Source of the DNA: Parasulfuritortus sp036391875
Lineage (GTDB): Bacteria; Pseudomonadota; Gammaproteobacteria; Burkholderiales; Thiobacillaceae
Direction: 5' to 3'
Length of the DNA: 64,000 bases
NCBI GenBank assembly: GCA_036391875.1
Contig: DASVZA010000044.1
Coordinates: 62,001 to 126,000, forward strand
The position numbers were made by a program, and so were the translations under genes. This document shows, one piece after another, positions 8,541-17,099 of the stretch (position 1 is its first letter; each line of letters starts with the position of its first letter). The notes beneath the pieces are model-generated. The model did not search any database, had not been told where the DNA came from, and worked only from the letters and a program-made list of their open reading frames with translations.

Positions 8541-9223
8541 TTCCCACCCCTTTGGGCGAGACGCCGCTTGATCTGGTCCTGCCCGAGGAAACCCGTCGTA
8601 TCGCCGCCCGGCTGAGCCACTTCGTCGTCGAACACCCTAAGACCGCGCGCGCCTTCCTGAAGCAAGTCGGCACCGACCTGCCCATCCAGCAGCTGCACCT
8701 GCAGGAACTGAGCGAACACACCAAGGCCGACCAACTGGAAGCGCTGCTACAGCCTTTGCAGGCTGGCATCGACGTCGGCCTGCTGTCCGAGGCGGGCTGC
8801 CCGGCAGTGGCCGATCCTGGTGCCGAACTGGTCAAGTTGGCCCACTGCCGCGGCATTGCCGTGAAGCCCTTGGTCGGTCCCTCCTCCATTCTGCTGGCCT
8901 TGATGGGTTCCGGCCTGGTCGGTCAGCGTTTCACTTTCCACGGCTACCTGCCGGCCAAGCCGGACGAACGCGCCGGCGCTCTGAAGGACCTGGAGAAACG
9001 GGCGGAAAAGGACGACGCCACCCAGGTCTTCATCGAAACGCCCTACCGCAACCGGGCCATGCTCGAATCGATCCTGGCCGCCTGCCGGCCGGATACCTGG
9101 CTCGGCCTGGCCTGCAGCCTGACTACGCCGGGCGAGTTGGTCGCCACGCGCCGGGTCGAGCAATGGCGCAAACAGCTTCCGGAAGTCGAGCGCAGTCCCT
9201 GCGTGTTCCTGATCCACCGCTGA
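8519..9223 (+). CDS. Short RsmI-like SAM-dependent methyltransferase
   Basis: This belongs to the tetrapyrrole-methylase fold family that includes RsmI, the 16S rRNA C1402 2'-O-methylase. LYLIPTPLGE at the start, LLSEAGCPAVADPG (RsmI: LISDAGTPLISDPG) and GPSSILLALMGSGL mark the family. At 234 residues it lacks the C-terminal extension of the usual 280-residue RsmI, and its early region diverges, so it is probably a paralogue with another or unknown substrate. The start is a TTG at 8519 inside the end of the maf gene, giving a 22-base overlap. Confidence 0.75.
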   Translation: MAGTLYLIPTPLGETPLDLVLPEETRRIAARLSHFVVEHPKTARAFLKQVGTDLPIQQLHLQELSEHTKADQLEALLQPLQAGIDVGLLSEAGCPAVADPGAELVKLAHCRGIAVKPLVGPSSILLALMGSGLVGQRFTFHGYLPAKPDERAGALKDLEKRAEKDDATQVFIETPYRNRAMLESILAACRPDTWLGLACSLTTPGELVATRRVEQWRKQLPEVERSPCVFLIHR

Positions 9224-9251
9224 GCCCCTTCCGCCGGCGTAGAATGCGGCC

Positions 9252-10583
9252 GTGACCTACGATCTTTTTGCCCCCCAGACGACGCCGGCCGACCTGACCT
9301 CAGCCCCGTTGGCCGAGCGTCTGCGCCCGGCCGATATCGACGAGATGATCGGCCAGTCCCACCTGCTTGGACCGGGCATGCCCTTGCGCCTGGCCTTCGA
9401 GTCGGGCCGGCTGCATTCCATGATCCTGTGGGGTCCGCCCGGCGTCGGCAAGACCACCCTGGCCCGCCTGACCGCACACCATTTCAACGCCGACTTCATC
9501 CAGATCTCGGCCGTGCTGTCCGGGGTCAAGGAAATCCGCGAAGCGGTGGAACGGGCCCGGGTCAACCGGACCCAAGGCCGGCAGACCATCCTGTTCGTCG
9601 ACGAAGTGCACCGCTTCAACAAGGCCCAGCAGGACGCCTTCCTGCCCCACGTCGAATCCGGCCTGGTGACCTTCATCGGCGCGACCACGGAAAATCCTTC
9701 CTTCGAGGTGGTCGGCGCCCTGCTCTCCCGCGCCCAGGTCTACGTCCTGAATCCGCTCAGCGAGGACGAGCTGGCCACCCTGCTGCACCGCGCCCTCGAC
9801 AAGGGCGGCATCGCACTCCAGCTGGCTCCCGAGGCGGAAAAGCTGCTGGTCGCCTATGCCGACGGTGACGGCCGCCGGCTGATCAACCTGACCGAGCAAC
9901 TGGCCACCGCCGCGCTGACCGCGAAGCGCGCCTCGGCCGACGCCGAGTTCGTCGCCAGCGCGCTGTCGCCGTCGCTGCGCCGCTTCGACAAGGGCGGCGA
10001 GGCCTTCTACGACCAGATCTCCGCCCTGCACAAGTCGGTGCGCGGCTCCGACCCGGACGCGTCACTCTACTGGTTCTGCCGCATGCTCGACGGCGGTGCC
10101 GACCCGCGCTACCTGGCCCGCCGCATCCTCCGCATGGCCTGGGAGGACATCGGCCTGGCCGACCCGCGCGGAGCCGAGATCGCACTCAACGCCGCCGACA
10201 CCTACGAGCGGCTCGGCTCGCCGGAAGGCGAACTGGCCCTGGCCCAGGCCCTGATCTATCTGGCCTGCGCGGCCAAGTCGAACGCCGGCTACATGGCCTA
10301 CAATCAGGCCCGCGCCTTTGTCCGCGAAGACGGCTCGCACGAAGTGCCGATTCACCTGCGCAACGCGCCGACCAAGCTGATGAAGGAATTGGGCTACGGC
10401 CGCGCCTACCGCTATGCCCATGACGAACCGGAAGCCTACGCGGCCGGCGAGAGCTATTTCCCGGACGACATGAACCAATCGCCGCGCTTCTATGTCCCAA
10501 CTCCACGCGGACTGGAAGGCAAGATCGGCGAAAAGCTGGCCCATCTGAGAGAATTGGACGCCGCCCGGGGCAAGAAGAAATAG
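9252..10583 (+). CDS. rarA: Replication-associated recombination protein RarA (MgsA)
   Basis: RarA is an AAA+ ATPase related to clamp-loader subunits that acts at stalled replication forks. The 443-residue product has Walker A GPPGVGKTTLA, Walker B FVDEVHRF, sensor 1 in GATTENPSFEV, and the C-terminal MgsA tetramerisation region (MAWEDIGLADPRG). The start is GTG at 9252. TAGAAT lies only six bases before it, so a nearly leaderless transcript is possible, but no good -35 box is visible. Confidence 0.93.
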   Translation: MTYDLFAPQTTPADLTSAPLAERLRPADIDEMIGQSHLLGPGMPLRLAFESGRLHSMILWGPPGVGKTTLARLTAHHFNADFIQISAVLSGVKEIREAVERARVNRTQGRQTILFVDEVHRFNKAQQDAFLPHVESGLVTFIGATTENPSFEVVGALLSRAQVYVLNPLSEDELATLLHRALDKGGIALQLAPEAEKLLVAYADGDGRRLINLTEQLATAALTAKRASADAEFVASALSPSLRRFDKGGEAFYDQISALHKSVRGSDPDASLYWFCRMLDGGADPRYLARRILRMAWEDIGLADPRGAEIALNAADTYERLGSPEGELALAQALIYLACAAKSNAGYMAYNQARAFVREDGSHEVPIHLRNAPTKLMKELGYGRAYRYAHDEPEAYAAGESYFPDDMNQSPRFYVPTPRGLEGKIGEKLAHLRELDAARGKKK

Positions 10584-10643
10584 GCATCACCGAAACGCGG
10601 CATGGTCGAACCGGCCTGCCCACGCAACAAGGGAAAGTTAAAA

Positions 10644-11192
10644 GTGTTCAGATCATCTTATGTTTATTCGGCCGCTCTGGCTGCCCTGCTGGCTTCCCAG
10701 ACAACGCTGGCCGACTCCTATGGCCTCAAGGGCGTGACGCTGGGCTCGAATGTCAGCCTCATCGCCAACAACACCAAATTCGAATGCCGCTCGGTCAATA
10801 CGCCGACATCCGACCGGATTTGCAGCCTGCGCAAGGATGAAACCGAAACCATTGCCGGCGTCAATCTGGACGGCCTGTTCTACTTCTACTACCAGTCGGC
10901 CCTGACCGGCATCACCATGAGCCTGGAGGAGAAGAACTTCCAGCGCGTAGTGGGTGCCCTGCGCGAGAAGTATGGCACGCCGACCCAACGCAGCGAACCC
11001 ATCAAGACCCTGGCCGGCAAGGTGTACGAGAATGTCGTCTACCGCTGGCACCAGGGCGACCAGAGCATCGAAGCCGAGCGTTATTCAGGTCAAATCGATA
11101 CCTCCGCGATCCGCATCACCGACGACACGGCCGCGCAGCGCATCGAACAAAGACGGCAGCAACTCGCCAAGGACCCGCAGAAAGACCTGTAA
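10644..11192 (+). CDS. Exported protein of unknown function
   Basis: I do not recognise this family. The start is placed at a GTG at 10644, ten bases after AAGGGA. An earlier in-frame ATG at 10602 would put charged sequence in front of the export signal. The first 23 residues form a signal peptide (AALAALLASQTTLADS, cleavage after LA). The mature part is about 160 residues and contains two cysteines about 15 residues apart (FECR and RICS), which could form a disulphide, and a charged C-terminal helix ending KDPQKDL. It sits alone between rarA and the rpsB leader. Confidence 0.65.
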   Translation: MFRSSYVYSAALAALLASQTTLADSYGLKGVTLGSNVSLIANNTKFECRSVNTPTSDRICSLRKDETETIAGVNLDGLFYFYYQSALTGITMSLEEKNFQRVVGALREKYGTPTQRSEPIKTLAGKVYENVVYRWHQGDQSIEAERYSGQIDTSAIRITDDTAAQRIEQRRQQLAKDPQKDL

Positions 11193-11230
11193 GCGATGCA
11201 GTCCCCAACACGGGAAATGCGCCGGCCAGA

Positions 11231-11259
11231 TTCCAATTTCCGCTTCCGCCTGGTAGAAT
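11231..11259 (+). promoter_or_regulatory. Candidate rpsB promoter
   Basis: TTCCAA (11231-11236) and TAGAAT (11254-11259) are separated by 17 bases. The -10 box is good and the -35 box weak. Transcription from about 11266 would give a leader of roughly 95 bases that contains the structured elements described at 11289-11357. Confidence 0.5.
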
Positions 11260-11288
11260 CCGCGCTCCCGATTTTGGGAAATCCACAC

Positions 11289-11357
11289 ATCCGCCCTCGT
11301 TAAGGTGCCTGGACAGGTATCGGCGGATGGAGGCTCAACCTTAACTACTGGAGTAGT
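11289..11357 (+). promoter_or_regulatory. Structured rpsB mRNA leader (likely S2 autoregulatory element)
   Basis: ATCCGCC (11289-11295) pairs with GGCGGAT (11322-11328), and GTTAAGGT (11299-11306) pairs with ACCTTAAC (11338-11345). The two helices interlock as a pseudoknot. A small hairpin CCTG-GA-CAGG (11308-11317) lies inside. A third hairpin, ACTAC-TGGA-GTAGT (11344-11357), presents the rpsB ribosome site in its loop and competes for two bases of the second helix. In E. coli, free S2 is known to repress rpsB-tsf through the leader. The assignment here rests on position and folding by eye. Confidence 0.65.
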
Positions 11358-11360
11358 GCT

Positions 11361-12113
11361 ATGTCCGTGACCATGCGTCAGATGCTGGAGGCCGGTGTTC
11401 ATTTCGGCCACCAAACCCGTTACTGGAATCCCAAGATGGCCCCCTATATCTTCGGCCATCGCAACAAGATCCACATCATCAACCTGGAAAAGTCCCTTCC
11501 CATGTACGAGGAAGCGGCCAAGTTCATCCGCCAGCTGGCCTCCAACAAGGGCACCATCCTGTTCGTCGGCACCAAGCGCCAGGCCCGCGACATCATGGCC
11601 GAAGAAGCCGCCCGCTGCGGCATGCCCTGGGTTTCCCACCGCTGGCTGGGCGGCATGCTGACCAACTTCAAGACGGTCAAGCAGTCGGTCAAGCGCCTCA
11701 AGGACATGGAAGCCATGCTGGCCGAAGGCGCTCGCGAGTCGCTGAACAAGCGCGAAGTGCTGGGTCTGCAGCGCGAATACGACAACCTGAACCGTTCCCT
11801 GGGCGGCATCAAGGAGATGGCCGGCCTGCCCGACGCCCTGTTCGTGGTCGACGTCGGCTACCAGAAGATCGCCATCACCGAAGCCAACAAGCTGGGCATC
11901 CCCGTGATCGGCATCGTCGACTCCAACAACACCCCTGAAGGCGTCGACTACGTCATCCCCGGCAACGACGACTCCAGCCGCGCCATCCGCCTCTATGCCC
12001 GCGGCATCGCCGACGCCATCCTGGAAGGCAAGGCCAACATGGTCGAGGAACTGGTCGCCGCGGTTCAGGAAGACGAATACGTCGAGGTCGAAGAGAACAC
12101 CAGCGCCGAGTAA
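11361..12113 (+). CDS. rpsB: 30S ribosomal protein S2
   Basis: S2 is an essential protein of the small ribosomal subunit. The 250-residue product has the family start MRQMLEAGVHFGHQTRYWNP and the conserved FVGTKRQARD and HRWLGGMLTN motifs. The C-terminal tail is acidic. TGGAG lies ten bases before the ATG, in the loop of a small hairpin. It heads the rpsB-tsf-pyrH-frr-uppS order. Confidence 0.97.
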   Translation: MSVTMRQMLEAGVHFGHQTRYWNPKMAPYIFGHRNKIHIINLEKSLPMYEEAAKFIRQLASNKGTILFVGTKRQARDIMAEEAARCGMPWVSHRWLGGMLTNFKTVKQSVKRLKDMEAMLAEGARESLNKREVLGLQREYDNLNRSLGGIKEMAGLPDALFVVDVGYQKIAITEANKLGIPVIGIVDSNNTPEGVDYVIPGNDDSSRAIRLYARGIADAILEGKANMVEELVAAVQEDEYVEVEENTSAE

Positions 12114-12154
12114 CGGCCCTGTAGCCGGTGACGGCTAAACTCGATTCGATCGTG

Positions 12155-12180
12155 AACGCCCCGGTATCGGGGCGTTTTTA
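12155..12180 (+). terminator. Intrinsic terminator or attenuator between rpsB and tsf
   Basis: AACGCCCCG (12155-12163), a GTAT loop and CGGGGCGTT (12168-12176) form a nine-base stem followed by TTTA. It ends 32 bases before the tsf start. Because tsf, pyrH and frr follow closely with no obvious promoter, it probably acts as a partial terminator that lowers tsf relative to rpsB. Confidence 0.85.
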
Positions 12181-12212
12181 CAACATTTATCAACTGGATT
12201 TGGAGAAAGAAA

Positions 12213-13088
12213 ATGGCGGAAATCACCGCTTCCATGGTCAAGGAACTGCGCGAACGCACCGATGCTCCCATGATGGACTGCAAGAAGGCCCTGAACGAGG
12301 CCGAAGGCGACATGCAGAAGGCTGAAGAGATCCTGCGCGTCAAGTTCGGCAGCAAGGCCGCCAAGAGCGCCGGCCGGGTCGCCGCCGAAGGCATCGTCGG
12401 CATCCACATCACCGCCGACGGCAAAATGGGCTCCATGATCGAAGTCAACTGCGAGACCGACTTCGTGGCCAAGAACGACGACTTCCAGGCCCTGGTCAAG
12501 AATCTGGCCGAGATGGTCGTGACCCAGAACCCGGCCGATGTCGCCGCACTGTCCGCCATGAAGATCGGCGACAAGACGGTCGAGGAAGTCCGCACCGAGC
12601 TGGTCGGCAAGATCGGCGAGAACATGAGCCTGCGCCGCTTCGTGCGCATCGCCGCCCAAGGCAAACTGGCCAGCTACGTGCACGGCGGCGCCAAGATCGG
12701 CGTGCTGGTCGACGTGACCGGCGACGAAGGCCTGGCCAAGGACATCGCCATGCACATCGCCGCCGCCAAGCCCAAGGCCATGGACGCCTCCGGCGTGTCC
12801 CAGGACCTGATCGACTCCGAGCGCCGCGTCGCCGAGCAGAAGGCCGCCGAATCCGGCAAGCCGGCCAACATCGTCGAGAAGATGGTCGAAGGCAGCGTGC
12901 AGAAATTCCTCAAGGAAGTCACCCTGCTCAACCAGCCCTTCGTCAAGGACGACAAGCAGACCATCGAACAGGTGCTGAAGTCCAAGGGCTCCCAGTGCCA
13001 CGGCTTCACCCTCTACATCGTCGGTGAAGGCATCGAGAAGAAGGTGTCCGACTTCGCCGCCGAAGTCGCTGCTGCCGCCAAGGTGTAA
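12213..13088 (+). CDS. tsf: Elongation factor Ts
   Basis: EF-Ts is the nucleotide exchange factor of EF-Tu. The 291-residue protein begins MAEITASMVKELRERTDAPM and has the signature MDCKKALNEAEGD in the UBA-like domain, followed by the dimerisation domains. GGAGAAAG lies before the ATG. It follows rpsB across a partial terminator, and the pyrH start is three bases downstream. Confidence 0.97.
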   Translation: MAEITASMVKELRERTDAPMMDCKKALNEAEGDMQKAEEILRVKFGSKAAKSAGRVAAEGIVGIHITADGKMGSMIEVNCETDFVAKNDDFQALVKNLAEMVVTQNPADVAALSAMKIGDKTVEEVRTELVGKIGENMSLRRFVRIAAQGKLASYVHGGAKIGVLVDVTGDEGLAKDIAMHIAAAKPKAMDASGVSQDLIDSERRVAEQKAAESGKPANIVEKMVEGSVQKFLKEVTLLNQPFVKDDKQTIEQVLKSKGSQCHGFTLYIVGEGIEKKVSDFAAEVAAAAKV

Positions 13089-13091
13089 TCG

Positions 13092-13808
13092 GTGGCCGCC
13101 GTCGCCTATCGCCGCATCCTGCTGAAGCTGTCGGGCGAGGCCCTGATGGGCCCGGACGCCTTCGGCTACCACGCCGAGACCATGGCCGGCTTCGTCAAAC
13201 AGATCGACGAGGTCGCCGGCCTCGGCGTCCAGATCGGCATCGTGGTGGGCGGCGGTAATCTGTTCCGCGGTGCCACCGGCGCCCTGTCCGGCATGGACCG
13301 GGCCACCGCCGACTCCATGGGCATGCTGGCGACGGTGATGAACTCGCTGGCGCTCAAGGACGCCCTGATGGCGGCCGGCGTGCCGGCCCAGGTGATGACT
13401 GCCGTGACCATCGCCCACGTCGGCGAGCCGTTCGAGCGCGACGCTGCCGTGCGCTACCTCGAAGCCGGCCGAGTGGTGATCTTCGGTGGCGGCACCGGCA
13501 ATCCCTTCTTCACCACCGACACCGCGGCCGCCCTGCGCGCCGCCGAAATCGGTGCCGACCTGATGCTCAAGGCGACCAAGGTCGACGGCGTCTATACGGC
13601 CGACCCGAAGAAGGACGCCACGGCCACCAAGTACGACAAGCTCAGTTTCGACGAGGCCATCGCCAGGAATCTCGGTATCCTGGACACGGCGGCCTTCGCC
13701 CTCTGCCGGGAACAGAAACTGCCTCTGCAAGTCTTTTCGATTTTCAAGGAAGGTGCGCTGCGGCGCGTCGTCCATGGCGAACCGGAAGGCACGCTGGTCA
13801 CGCTTTGA
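13092..13808 (+). CDS. pyrH: Uridylate kinase
   Basis: PyrH phosphorylates UMP to UDP for pyrimidine nucleotide synthesis. It belongs to the amino-acid kinase fold and is hexameric. The 238-residue product starts at a GTG at 13092, only three bases after tsf, with YRRILLKLSGEALMG at the N-terminus, VVGGGNLFRG (the nucleotide-binding loop) and GGGTGNPFFTTDTAA. Lack of a separate ribosome site suggests coupling to tsf. Confidence 0.96.
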   Translation: MAAVAYRRILLKLSGEALMGPDAFGYHAETMAGFVKQIDEVAGLGVQIGIVVGGGNLFRGATGALSGMDRATADSMGMLATVMNSLALKDALMAAGVPAQVMTAVTIAHVGEPFERDAAVRYLEAGRVVIFGGGTGNPFFTTDTAAALRAAEIGADLMLKATKVDGVYTADPKKDATATKYDKLSFDEAIARNLGILDTAAFALCREQKLPLQVFSIFKEGALRRVVHGEPEGTLVTL

Positions 13809-13831
13809 GCCCATTTTAGTAGGAGACCGTC

Positions 13832-14389
13832 ATGATCAACGACATCAAGAAAACCGCCGAAGACAAAATGAAGAAATCGGTCGAGGCACTGAAGACGGAA
13901 TTCAGCAAGGTGCGTACCGGCCGTGCCCACGCCGGCATCCTGGACCACGTCAAGGTCGATTACTACGGCAGCCCGATGCCGATCAACCAGGTCGCCAACA
14001 TCAGCATCCTGGACGCCCATGCGCTGAGCGTCCAGCCCTGGGAAAAGGGCATGGGCGCCAAGATCGAAAAGGCGATCCGCGATTCCGACCTGGGCCTGAA
14101 TCCGGCCGGCATGGGCGACCTGATCCGAGTGCCGATCCCACCGATGACCGAGGAACGGCGCAAGGACCTGGTCAAGGTGGTGCGCGGCGAAGCGGAAAGC
14201 AGCAAGGTCGCGGTGCGCAATATCCGGCGCGACGCCATCGCCCATCTCAAGGATCTGCTCAAGGAAAAAGAGATCAGCGAAGACGACGAGCGCCGAGCCC
14301 AGGACGACATCCAGAAGCTGACCGACCGCTACATCGCCGAGGTGGACAAGACCCTGGCCGAGAAAGAAAAGGATCTGATGGCGGTTTGA
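13832..14389 (+). CDS. frr: Ribosome recycling factor
   Basis: RRF splits post-termination ribosomes together with EF-G. The 185-residue product has the expected length and the conserved KVRTGRAHAGILD near residue 26, ISILDAHALSVQPW, and the charged helical domain toward the C-terminus. AGGAGA stands before the ATG. The gene lies 23 bases after pyrH and 16 before uppS. Confidence 0.97.
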   Translation: MINDIKKTAEDKMKKSVEALKTEFSKVRTGRAHAGILDHVKVDYYGSPMPINQVANISILDAHALSVQPWEKGMGAKIEKAIRDSDLGLNPAGMGDLIRVPIPPMTEERRKDLVKVVRGEAESSKVAVRNIRRDAIAHLKDLLKEKEISEDDERRAQDDIQKLTDRYIAEVDKTLAEKEKDLMAV

Positions 14390-14405
14390 ACGGCCGGCCA
14401 ATCCG

Positions 14406-15155
14406 ATGATCCGCAGATTCTTCAGCTCGACCAGCGAAATACCCGAAGTCGCCGCGGTCCCGCGCCATATCGCCATCATCATGGACGGCAACGGCCGCTG
14501 GGCCAAGAAGCGGCTGATGCCGCGCGTGGCCGGCCACGTCCAGGGCGTCGAACGGGTGCGCGACATCATCAAGGCCTGTGCCGACCGCGGGGTCGAATAC
14601 CTCACCTTATTCGCCTTCAGTTCGGAGAACTGGCGCCGGCCCAAGGACGAGGTGACCAAGCTGATGGAGCTGTTCGTCATGGCGTTGGAGCGCGAGGTCG
14701 ACAAGCTGAACCGGAACGGCATCCGGCTCCGCATCATCGGCGACCTGTCCCGCTTCGACGACAAGCTGCGCCAGTTGATCGCCGCCGGCGAGGCCGCCAC
14801 CGCCGAACACACCCGCCTGACCCTGACCGTGGCCGCCAACTACGGCGGCCGTTGGGACATCATGCAGGCGGTCAATGCCTGGCAGCAAGCCAACCCCACC
14901 GGCGAGATCACCGAAGAGGCCCTGGCCGAGCACCTGTCCATGGCCTACGCGCCCGAGCCCGATCTGTTCATCCGCACCGGCGGCGAGCAGCGCATCAGCA
15001 ACTTCCTGCTCTGGCAGCTGGCCTATGCCGAACTGTATTTCACCGAAACGCTCTGGCCGGATTTCGATGCCGCCGCACTCGACGCCGCCATCGCCTCCTA
15101 CCAGAAGCGGGAACGCCGCTTCGGCCGCACCAGTGAGCAACTTGTCCAACCTTAG
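14406..15155 (+). CDS. uppS: Undecaprenyl diphosphate synthase
   Basis: This cis-prenyltransferase makes the C55 carrier lipid for peptidoglycan and O-antigen synthesis from farnesyl diphosphate and isopentenyl diphosphate. The 249-residue protein has the catalytic motif IIMDGNGRWAKKR, the TLFAFSSENWRRP motif and DLFIRTGGEQRISNFLLWQ. It overlaps cdsA by 23 bases. It is placed with dxr, cdsA and rseP, so isoprenoid carrier and lipid synthesis are grouped. Confidence 0.96.
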   Translation: MIRRFFSSTSEIPEVAAVPRHIAIIMDGNGRWAKKRLMPRVAGHVQGVERVRDIIKACADRGVEYLTLFAFSSENWRRPKDEVTKLMELFVMALEREVDKLNRNGIRLRIIGDLSRFDDKLRQLIAAGEAATAEHTRLTLTVAANYGGRWDIMQAVNAWQQANPTGEITEEALAEHLSMAYAPEPDLFIRTGGEQRISNFLLWQLAYAELYFTETLWPDFDAAALDAAIASYQKRERRFGRTSEQLVQP

Positions 15156-15927
15156 CCTGCGGCTGATCACGGCCGGCGTCCTCGGCGCGGCCTTCCTGTC
15201 GGCGCTGTTCCTGGCGCCACCCCTGCTCTGGTTTGCCTTCATCGCCGCCTTCCTGACGGCGGCCGCCTGGGAATGGGCCGGACTGATGCATCTCGGCCCC
15301 AAGCCACGCCTCGCCTATGCCGCTGCCACCCTGGTCCTGGCCCTGGCCGCCCACTGGCTCACCGTCGACGGCCGGCTTGCGGCCTACGCCCCGGCGCTGG
15401 CATTCTGGGTCCTGCTCGCGCCGGTCTGGCTCGAACGCGGCTGGAGCCTGCCCGCCTCCTGGCTCGGCCTGCTGCTCGGCTGGGTATTGCTGCTGGCCAC
15501 CCTGCTGGCCCTGGTCCATCTGCGCGCTGCCTCGCCCTACCTGGTCCTGGCCCTGGTCAGCATCGCCATCGTCGCCGACACCGCCGCCTACTTCACCGGC
15601 CGCGCCTTCGGCAAGCACAAGCTAGCCCCGTCCATCAGCCCTGGCAAGACCTGGGAAGGCGCCATCGGCGGCGCGGTTGCCGTGGCCGTCTATGCCCTGC
15701 TGCTGCCGACGCCCGAGGGCATGTACAAACCTTACCTCGTCGCCGCCGCCCTGTTCCTGGGCGGCCTCAGCGTGCTCGGCGACCTGTTCGAGTCCTGGAT
15801 CAAGCGCCGAGCCGGCGTGAAGGACAGCAGCCGTCTGCTGCCGGGCCACGGCGGCATCCTGGACCGCATCGACAGCCAGTTGGCCGTGTTGCCGGTGGCC
15901 GCATTCATCTGGATTTGGCTCAAATGA
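15133..15927 (+). CDS. cdsA: Phosphatidate cytidylyltransferase CdsA
   Basis: CdsA makes CDP-diacylglycerol from phosphatidic acid and CTP in the inner membrane. I chose the GTG at 15133 because the frame upstream overlaps uppS and is not hydrophobic; a TTG at 15142 is possible. The 264-residue product is almost all hydrophobic segments, and the C-terminal signature GVKDSSRLLPGHGGILDRID is present. Its stop overlaps the dxr start as ATGA. Confidence 0.92.
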   Translation: MSNLSNLSLRLITAGVLGAAFLSALFLAPPLLWFAFIAAFLTAAAWEWAGLMHLGPKPRLAYAAATLVLALAAHWLTVDGRLAAYAPALAFWVLLAPVWLERGWSLPASWLGLLLGWVLLLATLLALVHLRAASPYLVLALVSIAIVADTAAYFTGRAFGKHKLAPSISPGKTWEGAIGGAVAVAVYALLLPTPEGMYKPYLVAAALFLGGLSVLGDLFESWIKRRAGVKDSSRLLPGHGGILDRIDSQLAVLPVAAFIWIWLK

Positions 15928-17099
15928 CCGTACACAACCTGACCATCCTGGGCGCCACCGGCACCATCGGCGTCAACACCCTGGACGTCGTGGCGCGCCA
16001 CCCGGACCGCTTCAACGTCATCGCCCTCTCGGGCCAGAACCAGATCGACAAGCTGGCCGAGCAATGTCGCCGCTTCCGGCCGAAGTACGCCGTGGTGCTA
16101 GACCCGGCCAAGGCCGATGAACTGAAGGATACCCTGGCCGGCTTGGCGATCGAGGTGCTGCACGGTGTCGAGGCGCTGGAACACGTCGCCAGCCTGCCTG
16201 AGGTCGACAGCGTGATGGCCGCCATCGTCGGCGCCGCCGGCATGCGGCCGGCCCTCGCCGCCGCCCAGGCCGGCAAGCGGGTATTGCTCGCCAACAAGGA
16301 GACCCTGGTCATGGCCGGCCAGTTCTTCATGGAGGCGGTGAAGGCCGGCGGCGCCACGCTGCTGCCGATCGACAGTGAGCATAACGCCGTGTTCCAGTCG
16401 ATGCCCGAGCCCTACACCGGCGATCTCGCCGCCCATGGCGTGCGCCGTATCCTGCTCACCGCCTCGGGCGGCCCGTTCCGTACCCGGCCGGTCGAAACCC
16501 TGGCCGCCGTCACGCCGGAAGAGGCCGTGGCCCATCCCAACTGGGTGATGGGCAAGAAGATCTCGGTCGACTCGGCCACCATGATGAACAAGGGCCTGGA
16601 GGTGATCGAGGCCCACTGGCTGTTCAGTGCCCGCCCCGAGCAGATCGACGTGGTGGTCCATCCCCAGAGCATCGTTCATTCCATGGTCGAATATCAGGAC
16701 GGCTCGGTGCTGGCGCAACTGTCCAACCCCGACATGCGCATCCCCATCGCCCATGCCCTGGCCTACCCGGAACGGGTGGCGACCGGTGTCTCCTGGCTTG
16801 ACCTACCGAAGCTCGGCCAGCTCACCTTCGAAGCGCCCGACACGGCACGCTTCCCCTGCCTGCAACTGGCCTACCAGGCCCTGGCCGCGGGCGGCTCCTC
16901 CGCCGCCGTGCTCAACGCCGCCAACGAAGAAGCAGTCGCCGCCTTCCTCGACCACCGCATCCCCTACCTGGCCATTCCGGCCACGCTGCACGACGTGCTC
17001 GACCGGCTGGGCGGACGTCCGGCCGCCAGCCTGGCCGACCTCGAAGCCATCGACGGCGAAGCCCGGGCCCTGGCCAACGCACTGCTGGCAAAACGATGA
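15924..17099 (+). CDS. dxr: 1-deoxy-D-xylulose 5-phosphate reductoisomerase
   Basis: Dxr makes 2-C-methyl-D-erythritol 4-phosphate, the committed step of the non-mevalonate isoprenoid pathway that feeds uppS and hpnCDE. The ATG at 15924 gives 391 residues, the usual length. The N-terminal NADPH motif ILGATGTIG, the metal/substrate motifs LPIDSEHNAVFQ and KISVDSATMMNKGLE, and HPQSIVHSMVE are visible. It overlaps cdsA and rseP by four bases on either side. Confidence 0.95.
   Translation: MTVHNLTILGATGTIGVNTLDVVARHPDRFNVIALSGQNQIDKLAEQCRRFRPKYAVVLDPAKADELKDTLAGLAIEVLHGVEALEHVASLPEVDSVMAAIVGAAGMRPALAAAQAGKRVLLANKETLVMAGQFFMEAVKAGGATLLPIDSEHNAVFQSMPEPYTGDLAAHGVRRILLTASGGPFRTRPVETLAAVTPEEAVAHPNWVMGKKISVDSATMMNKGLEVIEAHWLFSARPEQIDVVVHPQSIVHSMVEYQDGSVLAQLSNPDMRIPIAHALAYPERVATGVSWLDLPKLGQLTFEAPDTARFPCLQLAYQALAAGGSSAAVLNAANEEAVAAFLDHRIPYLAIPATLHDVLDRLGGRPAASLADLEAIDGEARALANALLAKR

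Noticed and set aside
9240..9252. A leaderless rarA start implied by TAGAAT six bases before the GTG
   Set aside because: No -35 box at any normal spacing; the -10 match alone is too weak to annotate.
12128..12325. A 65-codon frame between rpsB and tsf
   Set aside because: It runs through the terminator hairpin and the start of tsf, with no ribosome site.
12135..13814. A 559-codon open frame opposite tsf and pyrH
   Set aside because: Antisense to two essential genes; translation is a His/Gly/Asp-rich shadow.
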